From IMG/VR virus record IMGVR_UViG_3300047560_000283, positions 1 through 46,336 of that record: a DNA stretch of 46,336 bases; one strand, given 5' to 3'. Both the position numbers and the translations under genes were made by a program. Under the pieces are notes generated by a model, which did not search any database, was not told the DNA's origin, and saw only the letters and a list, made by a program, of their open reading frames with translations. Position 1 is the first letter of the stretch. Each line of letters starts with the position of its first letter. The stretch comes from a virus. Below, piece by piece: positions 7,364 to 15,574 of this stretch.

Positions 7364-9118
7364 TTATAATACCAATGCTTCGATTACTTTTATGCCTTCG
7401 TCATCGCTTGACTCCAGGGCAACAGCAAAAACTCTGCTTGCGTGAGGCACAGCCATTGTTGCACATCCGTTATCTGCTGCAATTAAATCTTCGCCTTTCT
7501 TAATTCTTCCAATAACTTTTACCGGAACACGACCTTTTAGTGCAATATATGTGCCACCTTCTAGATCTTTGTTCATCATAAACGCTGGATTAGTACTTAC
7601 TACTCCGATAGCTCTCTGTCCCCAAACACTGGCTGTAACTTCTTTGTCGCCACCTACCATAACTACGGTGCCTGGCTCATATTCAGCATCTGCTAGATAC
7701 TTTTCTGCCAAGTCAGCATATTGTGCTGCTGTAGCAGTACCCTGGAATAAGTTTGCTGTTAAGTTGCCAGAACCGTCTCTAGCTGCAATTGTATTAGCTG
7801 TTGCTGTAGTTTTTGCTGTTTTGTAAGTAGGGTCTGTGTCTACTGCACTGTTATCTATCTTAATTCTATCAGCTTTATCGGTAACACCTACAAATCTGTT
7901 AGCTGTAATGTAACCAGATGTGTCTCTTAGTGCTATCGAATTGCTTACTGCGCCAAGTTCTCCAACCAAACTATTAAGTGTTAACGCATTAGACGCTGTT
8001 CCTGTAACAGAACCAATAACGTTACCAGTTAATGTACCAGTAAACGCACCAGTAAATGTTTGGGTTGAAGCATTAAACGCAACCGAAGAGTCAGTTGCAA
8101 GAACGTTTCCTTTATGCACACCGATTAGGTCGCCTGTTACATTACCTGTAAGGTTTCCTAAAAATGTTGTAGCATAGATATTAGCATATTTGCTGTTAGA
8201 ACTACCAATGTTAAAGAAGTTGGTACTTCCGGGAAGTATTGCACTGGAGGTAAAAATTGCAACGTTTCTTAAATCGCTGTCGGTAATTCTAACACGCATT
8301 GTAATCGTATTACCTAAACGGTTCTCAATTACTGGCTCATCGCCGTTTTCAATTCTAAATCTAATGTCGTTTTGATCGCCGATTGTAAAGCCAGCATCGC
8401 TGAAACTAATTTCCTGGCTAAATGCTACCTCGCCTGTTCTTAAATAGTCAGCCGCAGGATAACCGCCTAATCTTGCGGCATTGCTTGCTGTTCCCCAATA
8501 GTAATGATCAGTGCTGGTAACTCCAGTAGTTCCATTTGTATTAACTAATGTAACGCCTTTCTTGATAACGTCAAAACCTGTAATAGGATTGATAGTACTA
8601 TTGAGAGTAAATGCGTCTTTACTAACTACAGAAATAACATCGCCGCCTGCTTGGAACTTAACAATTGTATGGTTACTTCCTAAAGTATCTTTAACTACCT
8701 GCGAAACTACTGCGCTTGCACCTAGATCGGGTGCAGTTTCAGGTCCGATAAGAACAAACTCGGTTCCGTTCCAAGCGTGTAGTTGTTCTGTAGAAGTGTC
8801 AAACCAAAAATCGCCTGGTTGCAAACCAGCCGGAGCGTCTGCTCCTACTTCTGCACCGCTTGCCGTTCTAAAGTTTAAACCGTCATAAAACTTTAACTTT
8901 TTATTGCCGCTATCGTACCAAACTTGTCCTGCAATAGCCTTTGGGGGCTCAGATGTATTTGCAAAGTTTTCTAATAAATGTAAAAAATTCTCGTTTTGTA
9001 CTTCGCCATATCCGGCATAATTTTTACCTACAAAACGCAAATCGGTGGTAGTATCAATGGTTCCGTCGTCGACAGAGACTAAGAATGTTCCATTAAATTT
9101 GTCTACTTGATATGCCAT
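7364..9118 (-). CDS. Tail fibre protein, G2-like C-terminal domain (fibre paralogue 4)
   Basis: A 584-aa fibre. Residues 1-200 are the module common to four consecutive genes: YQVDKFNGTFLVSVDDG, then GYGEVQNENFLHLLENFAN, AGQVWYDS, a second GDFWFDTSTEQLHAWNG repeat and LIGPE. This is probably the baseplate- or fibre-docking part. The middle holds Gly/Asn/Thr-rich beta repeats (FLGNLTGNVTGDL, FTGTLTGNVIGSV) typical of trimeric shafts. The last 120 residues (YADLAEKYLADAEYEPGTVV, IGVVSTNPAFMMN, ALKGRVPVKVIG) resemble the C-terminal domain of the 603-aa neighbour and recall Peptidase_G2-type fibre ends; cleavage is not shown. A late promoter and a CGGAG ribosome binding site precede it. Confidence 0.8.
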   Translation of the reverse strand: MAYQVDKFNGTFLVSVDDGTIDTTTDLRFVGKNYAGYGEVQNENFLHLLENFANTSEPPKAIAGQVWYDSGNKKLKFYDGLNFRTASGAEVGADAPAGLQPGDFWFDTSTEQLHAWNGTEFVLIGPETAPDLGASAVVSQVVKDTLGSNHTIVKFQAGGDVISVVSKDAFTLNSTINPITGFDVIKKGVTLVNTNGTTGVTSTDHYYWGTASNAARLGGYPAADYLRTGEVAFSQEISFSDAGFTIGDQNDIRFRIENGDEPVIENRLGNTITMRVRITDSDLRNVAIFTSSAILPGSTNFFNIGSSNSKYANIYATTFLGNLTGNVTGDLIGVHKGNVLATDSSVAFNASTQTFTGAFTGTLTGNVIGSVTGTASNALTLNSLVGELGAVSNSIALRDTSGYITANRFVGVTDKADRIKIDNSAVDTDPTYKTAKTTATANTIAARDGSGNLTANLFQGTATAAQYADLAEKYLADAEYEPGTVVMVGGDKEVTASVWGQRAIGVVSTNPAFMMNKDLEGGTYIALKGRVPVKVIGRIKKGEDLIAADNGCATMAVPHASRVFAVALESSDDEGIKVIEALVL

Positions 9119-9140
9119 TGATCAACTCCGTTATAACTGT

Positions 9141-9147
9141 TATTTAT
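9141..9147 (-). promoter_or_regulatory. T4-type late promoter element
   Basis: The minus strand reads GATAAATAAC, a close match to the T4 late -10 element TATAAATA. With the T4 spacing, transcription would begin near 9135, about 17 nt before the ATG of the 584-aa fibre. Confidence 0.6.
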
Positions 9148-9162
9148 CGTAAATTCCATAAT

Positions 9163-10974
9163 TTAAATTCTGCCCACAGCCACTTCGATTACCCCCGAAA
9201 TGCCGTCGAAAGCTTCTAAAGCCTTGCCTATCACTGTTCCGACTGTAGGTGAATGGGCGGGTCTTGCAAAACCGTCACCTGCACTAATAAGCATGTCACC
9301 TTTGCATATTTTTCCCCTAACTTTGCAAGGAACTCTGCCCTGCAAAGCAATACCTACGACAAATTCTCCAGCACATTCGCTATTCATTAAGTATGCAGGA
9401 TTGGTTGTAACTACTCCTGCTACTCTGTTTGTGCCGTCTTCTGCTAAAGTTACTTCAAACTGTCCGCCAAATTCTAGAACAGTTCCTGCTTCATAAGCAA
9501 CATCTGCTACGTAGTTTTCAGCTAGGTCAGCATATCTTGCTGATGATGCAGTACCATTAAAAAGATTAGCGTAAACTGTATTCCATTTACGAGTAGAAAT
9601 ACCTAAATTAGTAGTGCCGGCAGTATCTGGCAACAATGCCGGTTCGGCAGGGCCTCCTGCTGTTAAAGATACTGTAGAATTTACAAACGAAAAACTTGCT
9701 AGATCGTCTACTAATGTAGTATCTACAATACCAATATCTATAGAACCAGTATTTCCAGTAAATGTAGGTGTAACACCTTCTATAGTTACTGCTAAAGAAG
9801 CAGTAACTGGGTTAGGTCCACCCATTGTAATAAAACCTGTTGTGCTTACATCTAAGTTGTTTAAGGTACCAAGAGTTTCTAAACTTGAATTAACAACAGA
9901 CGATGATAATGTTGTACCTGTAACGTTACTAGCACTTACAGGAACTGTAACATTAATCGATCCGTCAAATGCAACACCATTAATTGTCCTTGGTGTTGCA
10001 AATCTAGTGGCAGTGTCAGCGTTACCCGACAACGTTGCTCCGATAAATTGATTTGCGTGAATTACATTAAATGAACTTGTACCAGTTGAGGTAACATTAC
10101 CACTAACATTGCCATCTAAATTAGCAGTAATTGTTCCTGCTTCAAAATTTCCGGCACTATCTCTAGCTACAACCTTACCAATTACATTTGAAGAAGTTGC
10201 ATCAACTGCCCAAGTAACCGGAGATAATCCGTTAAAATTGCTACCTGTGAGGTACGTTCCCCTTGTTAATGTGCCTGTTGTTCCAGCAGTGATAGTTATA
10301 TCAGTGTGGCCGTCAAACACCACTCCGTTTATAGACTTGTCGGATGACAATCTCGATGCTGACGCAGCATTTCCGTCTAAACTTCCTACAAAATTCTTCA
10401 ACGAACTAACATTAAGACCAGGCTTTAATTCGTTAAAACCATTAATAGTATTAAGATCGTTTAAAATAAAAGTAGTATTAGAACATACTGCTAATGTACT
10501 TCCGTCTACAAGTAATTCTAAAATTGCATGATTAACGTTTTCAGAATCAAGAACACTGCGAGCTCTAAGTTTTGTAATTCCAAAACCGTCAACTGCTTCT
10601 GGTCCTATTAACTTCCAAACACCGTCTTCATACACCGATAACTGATCTGTAGTATTTTTGTACCAAAGACTGCCATTAAATCCGCTAGGTTCTGTTTGAG
10701 AAACTATTGCAGACCCAACTGGTGTCCAACTACTACCGTTATAAACGTTTAAAGAATTTGTAATAGTATCGTACCAGGTTTGGCCCGATAACGGTCTTGC
10801 TGGCGGTGCATCGTTGGCGAAATTTTCTAATAGATATAAGAAATTTTCATTTTGAACCTCACCGTAGCCTGTATAGTTACGTCCTAACAGGCCTATGCTG
10901 GTAGAAGTATCTAAGGTACCGTCATCTAGCACCACTAGTTTTAGACCGCTAAACCTGTTAATTATATACGCCAT
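9163..10974 (-). CDS. Tail fibre protein, G2-like C-terminal domain (fibre paralogue 3)
   Basis: A 603-aa fibre with the shared N-terminal module (YIINRFSGLKLVVLDDG, GYGEVQNENFLYLLENFAN, GQTWYDT, GSLWYKNTTDQLSVYEDG, LIGPEAVDG). A long beta-repeat shaft follows, with motifs such as INGVVFDGHTDITI and INGVAFDGSINVTV, which look like two copies of one unit. The C-terminal domain (ARYADLAENYVADVAYEAGTV, RVAGVVTTNPAYLMN, LQGRVPCKVRGKI) is closely similar to that of the 584-aa fibre. The two probably arose by duplication, with divergence concentrated in the shaft. No S74-type chaperone protease signature is seen. A GGGAG ribosome binding site precedes the ATG. Confidence 0.8.
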   Translation of the reverse strand: MAYIINRFSGLKLVVLDDGTLDTSTSIGLLGRNYTGYGEVQNENFLYLLENFANDAPPARPLSGQTWYDTITNSLNVYNGSSWTPVGSAIVSQTEPSGFNGSLWYKNTTDQLSVYEDGVWKLIGPEAVDGFGITKLRARSVLDSENVNHAILELLVDGSTLAVCSNTTFILNDLNTINGFNELKPGLNVSSLKNFVGSLDGNAASASRLSSDKSINGVVFDGHTDITITAGTTGTLTRGTYLTGSNFNGLSPVTWAVDATSSNVIGKVVARDSAGNFEAGTITANLDGNVSGNVTSTGTSSFNVIHANQFIGATLSGNADTATRFATPRTINGVAFDGSINVTVPVSASNVTGTTLSSSVVNSSLETLGTLNNLDVSTTGFITMGGPNPVTASLAVTIEGVTPTFTGNTGSIDIGIVDTTLVDDLASFSFVNSTVSLTAGGPAEPALLPDTAGTTNLGISTRKWNTVYANLFNGTASSARYADLAENYVADVAYEAGTVLEFGGQFEVTLAEDGTNRVAGVVTTNPAYLMNSECAGEFVVGIALQGRVPCKVRGKICKGDMLISAGDGFARPAHSPTVGTVIGKALEAFDGISGVIEVAVGRI

Positions 10975-10988
10975 TTTTCGCTCCCTAC

Positions 10989-10997
10989 ATATTTACT
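10989..10997 (-). promoter_or_regulatory. Weak T4-type late promoter element
   Basis: The minus strand reads AGTAAATAT, which keeps the TAAATA core. A start near 10984 would leave a leader of only about 10 nt that just includes the GGGAG site of the 603-aa fibre gene. It is weaker than the other elements, and its position just after the stop of the 612-aa gene is suggestive. Confidence 0.4.
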
Positions 10998-10999
10998 CA

Positions 11000-12838
11000 T
11001 TAACTTACAAACGCCCAAGCGTTGCTAATAATTTGGAATGTCTTAACTGTTCTCGAAATTGACAACCCAGGCGCTGCAATAGTTGCAGTCGAGAAGCTAA
11101 TGTTATTCAGTCCAAATGCAGTACCTGTTGGGGTTACAAATTCTGTAGAACCTGTAGTTACCAACGGATTAATATCTAAATTAGTTGTACCGTTAACTGC
11201 AAAAGAACATAATATACGTGCAATTGTTCCATTCCTGTACTCAGTTACTGGTGCTATTTGTTCCAGTAAAGCTGAGATACCAGAGTTAGCAATACCGTCC
11301 GATATATCCATGCTAAACACAAGGCTTCGAGTTTCAGCAATACGGTCTACATATTCCTTTGTTGCTGCATCCTGATCGATAGTAGGGTCTGCAACATTGG
11401 AAATTTTCTTTGAATTTAAATTTAACGTTCCTGTGCCATTAATGTCTAATGTTAAATCAGTGTTAGATGCTGTAACCTGAATCGTTGCATCATTAAAATA
11501 TAAATCATCAACAGTTAATTGTGTTTGAGCACCAAAGGATGTTACGCCCGGGATACTAGTAATACTTGCACCCAATGCTGTAGCAGACAAAACTGTTACG
11601 CCATTGATTTTAAATTCTTTACCGCTTGCTAAACTAATATGCTCTGTGCTGTTCCAAGCCCCACTAAACAGTTCCGGTAATGCATCGCTGTAACCATCGG
11701 CTATTGCTCCGGACGATGCGGCCTGTGATGGCTGATTAACGTCACTCCACAATAAAGCATGGCTAGAAGCTCCTTGCAATATTACTCCGCCGCCAGCTGC
11801 ATTAGCGTCAGTAGGTGTTACATCGGTTTGTTTTGCTAAAATAATATTTTTATCTTCAACAGTCATTACACTTGTATTGACTGTTACTACATCACCATTG
11901 ACTGTAAGATTACCTTCAATGACCATGTTTCCGCCAACTTGCACCTCACTTGTAGGATAGTCTTTATAGATGTTTACTATTCTACCAGCAGATTCAATTT
12001 CTATAGCAGGTTCAGCAATAACGTCACGTCTAACGTTGAGCGTCATGTTCTTGTTAGAAGCAATGTTAGCAATAATTACATTACCGTCTTGTACCTGGAA
12101 CTGGCCCTGGTTTGCATCACCAATAATCAAACCCAAGTTTGAAGAAATAATAATCTGTCCGTTAATAATGTTTGAAGTATCATTACGAACATATGAACTT
12201 GCTGATTGGTTTCCTAATTTATCAGCATTAGACGCAGTTACGTTAAACTTAATTCCAGTTAAAGTTCCTGCATTAAATCCAGGCTCGATATTTCCGCTAA
12301 AACCATCAATTGCTAATTTTGGAGTAAAGCTATCTTTGGCAAATATACCTAACAAAATTCCGTTAGTGTACAAATATGTAACAACACGATTCTGGTTTAG
12401 AGTGTCTAGAATATTTGAAACTCTTAAACCGCTAACACCCTGGCTTACTGAATAGTCCGGTCCTAATAAAATTGTATTGGTACCATCATAAAAATATAAT
12501 TGCTTATCAATGTCGTTAAACCACAAATCGCCAACACCTAATGTTGTAGGTCTTACGCCAGAGATAGTAGCAGAACTAACAGGTACAAATCCTGTTCCGT
12601 TATAAACTTTCAATTTTAATTCAGTAACATCAAACCAAATTTGTCCTCTTATTGGATGAACCGGTGCTGTTGAACTAGAAAAGTTCTCAAGCATCTTAAT
12701 TAGGTTCTCATTTAAAGATTCGCCAAATCCACTATAGTTTTTTCCGATTAACGTTAAATCACTAGACAACGTATCAATTTGTCCGTCTGCAACTGTAGCT
12801 AGAATTGTTCCATCAGTTTTATTAATTGTATATGCCAT
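11000..12838 (-). CDS. Tail fibre protein (fibre paralogue 2)
   Basis: A 612-aa fibre with the shared N-terminal module (YTINKTDGTILATVADG, GFGESLNENLIKMLENFSS, GQIWFDVTELKLKVYNG, VGDLWFNDIDKQLYFYDG, LLGPDYS). The middle has repeated beta segments (NMVIEGNLTVNGDVVTVNTS, VEDKNIILAK). A KISNVADPTIDQDAATKEYVD segment follows, a repeat seen in many phage fibres just before the receptor-facing tip. The last 110 residues form a unique beta-rich tip with no collar or G2-like domain. Only 11 bases separate it from the preceding fibre and no late promoter fits in the gap, so it is probably co-transcribed. The ribosome binding site is AAGG. Confidence 0.8.
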   Translation of the reverse strand: MAYTINKTDGTILATVADGQIDTLSSDLTLIGKNYSGFGESLNENLIKMLENFSSSTAPVHPIRGQIWFDVTELKLKVYNGTGFVPVSSATISGVRPTTLGVGDLWFNDIDKQLYFYDGTNTILLGPDYSVSQGVSGLRVSNILDTLNQNRVVTYLYTNGILLGIFAKDSFTPKLAIDGFSGNIEPGFNAGTLTGIKFNVTASNADKLGNQSASSYVRNDTSNIINGQIIISSNLGLIIGDANQGQFQVQDGNVIIANIASNKNMTLNVRRDVIAEPAIEIESAGRIVNIYKDYPTSEVQVGGNMVIEGNLTVNGDVVTVNTSVMTVEDKNIILAKQTDVTPTDANAAGGGVILQGASSHALLWSDVNQPSQAASSGAIADGYSDALPELFSGAWNSTEHISLASGKEFKINGVTVLSATALGASITSIPGVTSFGAQTQLTVDDLYFNDATIQVTASNTDLTLDINGTGTLNLNSKKISNVADPTIDQDAATKEYVDRIAETRSLVFSMDISDGIANSGISALLEQIAPVTEYRNGTIARILCSFAVNGTTNLDINPLVTTGSTEFVTPTGTAFGLNNISFSTATIAAPGLSISRTVKTFQIISNAWAFVS

Positions 12839-12849
12839 GTGTTTTTACC

Positions 12850-14922
12850 TTAGAATGCTGCTGGACCAGAACGAATGATATAATTTAATGTTAGGAACGG
12901 ATTCATAACAGAAAATTGTTGTCCCAAGCTGCCTGCTGTTTTAATACCACCGCTAGAAGGAATGTACTGACTTTGGCCAACTGTTGTAGGACCTTTATCA
13001 GACAACGAACCTGTATCAATAGGAATTGCACTATCTACTCTAGTTGCATAATATTGCTGGCCAGTTGACCCTTTCATGCTATGTTCGTGTTCTGGTAGAT
13101 TAGAAACCGTTAACGAGTTAGCGCTTTGGCCGCCACCGTCTCCTAGGTTGTCAGGAGCTGTACCCGATACCCTATCAACGTTGCCGCCACCTGCGTCTAC
13201 ATAACCCCCAGTTGAGTTTGGAACAGTAACTCCGTTGTCCATGTTATCTCTACCAAGCGGAAAACGCCCTCTTAGGTCCGGTAATCGGAATGTGTTAACA
13301 CCAACTAAAGGTGTTGATCCGTTGTATGTTGTGCCGATAATGTCATACAGGTCACTATATTTTGTTCTTTCAACTTCGCTGCCATCACACAATAGATAAC
13401 CGTAAGGGATTTCTGTTCCTGCATACGGTAAAATTCCTCCCATAGGAACTCCAAGATCACCAACAAATACGTTTCTTGACTCTTTTAATAAACCTTCAGA
13501 TCCTCTATAAACTAATACATAGTCCGTAGGCTTCGAAACATTCGGCGATGGTTCACTCTTACTACTGATAAGTCCGGAAGTTAAAGAAGTTGTAAACGTC
13601 TTAGTTGTTCCGCCAACTTGTCCGTCAAAGTTAACATTAGGTGATGTAACATCACCTTCCATTTTAAATGTCGTAACAAATTTTAAATTAGTTGCTGTAG
13701 AAGCGTTACCAACAATATTACCTGTTAAAACACCTTCAATTGTTTCAGCAACTAATGTTTTTGTTCTTACAGTATTCCATCGTTTAACAACGGTTCCCAA
13801 ATCATAAGCATCGGTAGTAGACGGTTGAACGTTATCAAGTTCGGTGGTGCCCATTGCTTTAAATCCGTCACCGACTAATAAATTCTTTGCAATTGCTGCA
13901 CCGCCGGCAGTTCTAAAAGTACCGTTATTGAAGTTAGTACTCATTGTTGTATCTGTTAATATCAATGAGCCGTTAGTCTTAATATTTCCGTCAATGTGCA
14001 ATGCTTCGTCCGGACTTGCTACATTAATTCCGACTGTGTTGTTGATTACTCGCAACACAGTTGACGGAATTCCGTCCTTGTTAATTTGCAAATCAATGCT
14101 ACTACCTGGATTAGAGTTATAAATCTTTGCTGCGGTATCACTATTTGTAACACTAAATGTTCCATCAACACCAATAGTAATACCCTGATTATTTCTTACG
14201 TTAATACCGTACTCAGTAGTATTAACAACATCCGATCTTAAAAATTTACTTGCTGCAATTTCTACATCCGAAACAATTAATGATTCAGCTGCTGTTGCTG
14301 TACCCCAAATCTTAGTAGCTGCGCCGCTTGCAGCAACATCGTTGGAAGTAATGTTTAAACCGGATTTAATTGTTACAAATCCAGTAATTGATATCTTTGG
14401 AGTAAACTCATCTTTACTAAAAATAATTACAGGTACATCTTCTACGTAGAAAATCAAAACTACTCTCGAAACGTTATCCGAGTCTATAACTGCTTCAACA
14501 ATTGGACCGCTTCGTAAACCTGTACTAAATTGCGGACCTACTAAAATCCAACGTGTGCCCGAATAAACATAAAGCTGTTGGTTAGTTGTATCAACCCACA
14601 ATTCGCCAACCGCCGACGATGCTGTAGGAGGTTCAACGCCGCCCTTTTGAATATTAGAAGCTGCCTTCCAGGTTGTGCTGTCCCACAACTTTAGAACACC
14701 GTCGCTAGTGTCAAACCACAACTGTCCTTCGACCGGATTAACCGGAGCCGTTTCTTTAGCAAAATTTTCTAACAATGCTAGAAAGTTTTCAGCAATTGTT
14801 TGCCCATATCCTGTAACGTTACGCCCAGGAAAGGTTAAACTAGTGTCAGTACTAGAGGTGTTGTCATAAACTGTAATTGGCAGTTTATTTTCTTTATCTG
14901 TAAAATTAACAATGTATGGCAT
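12850..14922 (-). CDS. Tail fibre protein with C-terminal collar domain (fibre paralogue 1)
   Basis: A 690-aa fibre. It begins with the module shared by all four fibres (PYIVNFTDKENKLPITVYDN, GYGQTIAENFLALLENFAK, GQLWFDTSDGVLKLWDS, GELWVDTTNQQLYVYSG, LVGPQ). A beta-repeat shaft follows. From about residue 490 there is a phage tail collar domain: GVPMGGILPYAG, PYGYLLCDGSEV, YNGSTPLVGVNTFRLPDLRGRFPLG, then LPEHEHSMKG and a final NPFLTLNYIIRSG. The DLRGRFPLG and HEHS motifs are hallmarks of the collar family, which forms knobs on short tail fibres such as T4 gp12. Its likely role is receptor contact or irreversible adsorption. It starts 3 bases after the 209-aa gene, with an AGAGG ribosome binding site. 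Confidence 0.88.
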   Translation of the reverse strand: MPYIVNFTDKENKLPITVYDNTSSTDTSLTFPGRNVTGYGQTIAENFLALLENFAKETAPVNPVEGQLWFDTSDGVLKLWDSTTWKAASNIQKGGVEPPTASSAVGELWVDTTNQQLYVYSGTRWILVGPQFSTGLRSGPIVEAVIDSDNVSRVVLIFYVEDVPVIIFSKDEFTPKISITGFVTIKSGLNITSNDVAASGAATKIWGTATAAESLIVSDVEIAASKFLRSDVVNTTEYGINVRNNQGITIGVDGTFSVTNSDTAAKIYNSNPGSSIDLQINKDGIPSTVLRVINNTVGINVASPDEALHIDGNIKTNGSLILTDTTMSTNFNNGTFRTAGGAAIAKNLLVGDGFKAMGTTELDNVQPSTTDAYDLGTVVKRWNTVRTKTLVAETIEGVLTGNIVGNASTATNLKFVTTFKMEGDVTSPNVNFDGQVGGTTKTFTTSLTSGLISSKSEPSPNVSKPTDYVLVYRGSEGLLKESRNVFVGDLGVPMGGILPYAGTEIPYGYLLCDGSEVERTKYSDLYDIIGTTYNGSTPLVGVNTFRLPDLRGRFPLGRDNMDNGVTVPNSTGGYVDAGGGNVDRVSGTAPDNLGDGGGQSANSLTVSNLPEHEHSMKGSTGQQYYATRVDSAIPIDTGSLSDKGPTTVGQSQYIPSSGGIKTAGSLGQQFSVMNPFLTLNYIIRSGPAAF

Positions 14923-14925
14923 TTA

Positions 14926-15543
14926 TCAAACCTCTGTGAAGCTAGTCAAACTCTGGATACGGATCGTATAATCAATCTGTAGCAATCTATTCAACGACTT
15001 TTGAACAGGGTGGAATACAACGTGTGTTAATAGCTTTCCATCGCCTAGAGGATTGTAAGAACGTAACCCTAATTCGTCGAAAACAAAATCACCGTTTAAA
15101 TCCTGGCTGTTATCGTACGCTTCCTGGCCATCTGGCTCGCCGTAATCTAAAATGCAACTAATAATAATATCGCTATAAGTTGCTCCGCTAACGTGTCTTA
15201 TTTCCATTTTGTTTCTAACTGGGTCTAAGTTTTCAGAAGCATTTTGATCTACAATTTTTTGATATGTTTGATTATAAAGGCTTGTGTTTGTACCAATAGT
15301 ATTCGGTGTTAGATACGTAATTAAACCAGTTGGGTCAACTGTTGTGCCACCATTACCAAACACCATTTCGTAAATAGTACCCTGGCCTTGATTTGACAAG
15401 GAATTTACCATTGCAATACTCATGTTTTCGTAATGAATAGCATTGCGTTTATCCTGGTGTACAATACCAGTTTCGGGTTCCCAAATCTTAATATGGCCTT
15501 CAAAATGCCATCCCATAACTTCGTTTGGTTTGTTGTTTTCCAT
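14926..15543 (-). CDS. Virion structural protein between baseplate and fibres
   Basis: A 205-aa protein, predicted beta-rich: GWHFEGHIKIWEPETG, YEMVFGNGGTTVDPTG, VFDELGLRSYNPLGDGKLLTHVVFHPVQKSLNRLLQIDYTIRIQS. It resembles proteins seen in the baseplate-fibre interval of marine T4-like phages and could attach fibres to the wedge, but I cannot assign a T4 counterpart; gp8 is a positional possibility only. The open frame reaches a TTG at 15555. The ATG at 15543 is preferred because it lies about 17 nt from the predicted late start, whereas the TTG would have a leader of only about 5 nt. A late promoter overlaps the stop codon of the giant gene upstream. Confidence 0.65.
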   Translation of the reverse strand: MENNKPNEVMGWHFEGHIKIWEPETGIVHQDKRNAIHYENMSIAMVNSLSNQGQGTIYEMVFGNGGTTVDPTGLITYLTPNTIGTNTSLYNQTYQKIVDQNASENLDPVRNKMEIRHVSGATYSDIIISCILDYGEPDGQEAYDNSQDLNGDFVFDELGLRSYNPLGDGKLLTHVVFHPVQKSLNRLLQIDYTIRIQSLTSFTEV

Positions 15544-15564
15544 GTTGTTTTCCAATTCCTTAGT

Positions 15565-15574
15565 GTATTTATTC
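15565..15574 (-). promoter_or_regulatory. T4-type late promoter element
   Basis: The minus strand reads GAATAAATAC, identical over ten bases to the element in front of the gp48 gene. The TAA stop codon of the giant 4565-aa gene lies inside it. The predicted start near 15560 supports the ATG at 15543 for the next gene. Confidence 0.65.

Noticed and set aside
9163-9530. Peptidase_S74 intramolecular chaperone at the ends of two fibres
   Set aside because: The expected S74 catalytic Ser and Lys context is not seen; the YADLAE...GVV(S/T)TNPA pattern fits a G2-like domain better.
14919-14927. GATAAATG on the minus strand as a late promoter for the 690-aa fibre
   Set aside because: It overlaps the start codon itself, so RNA would begin inside the gene.
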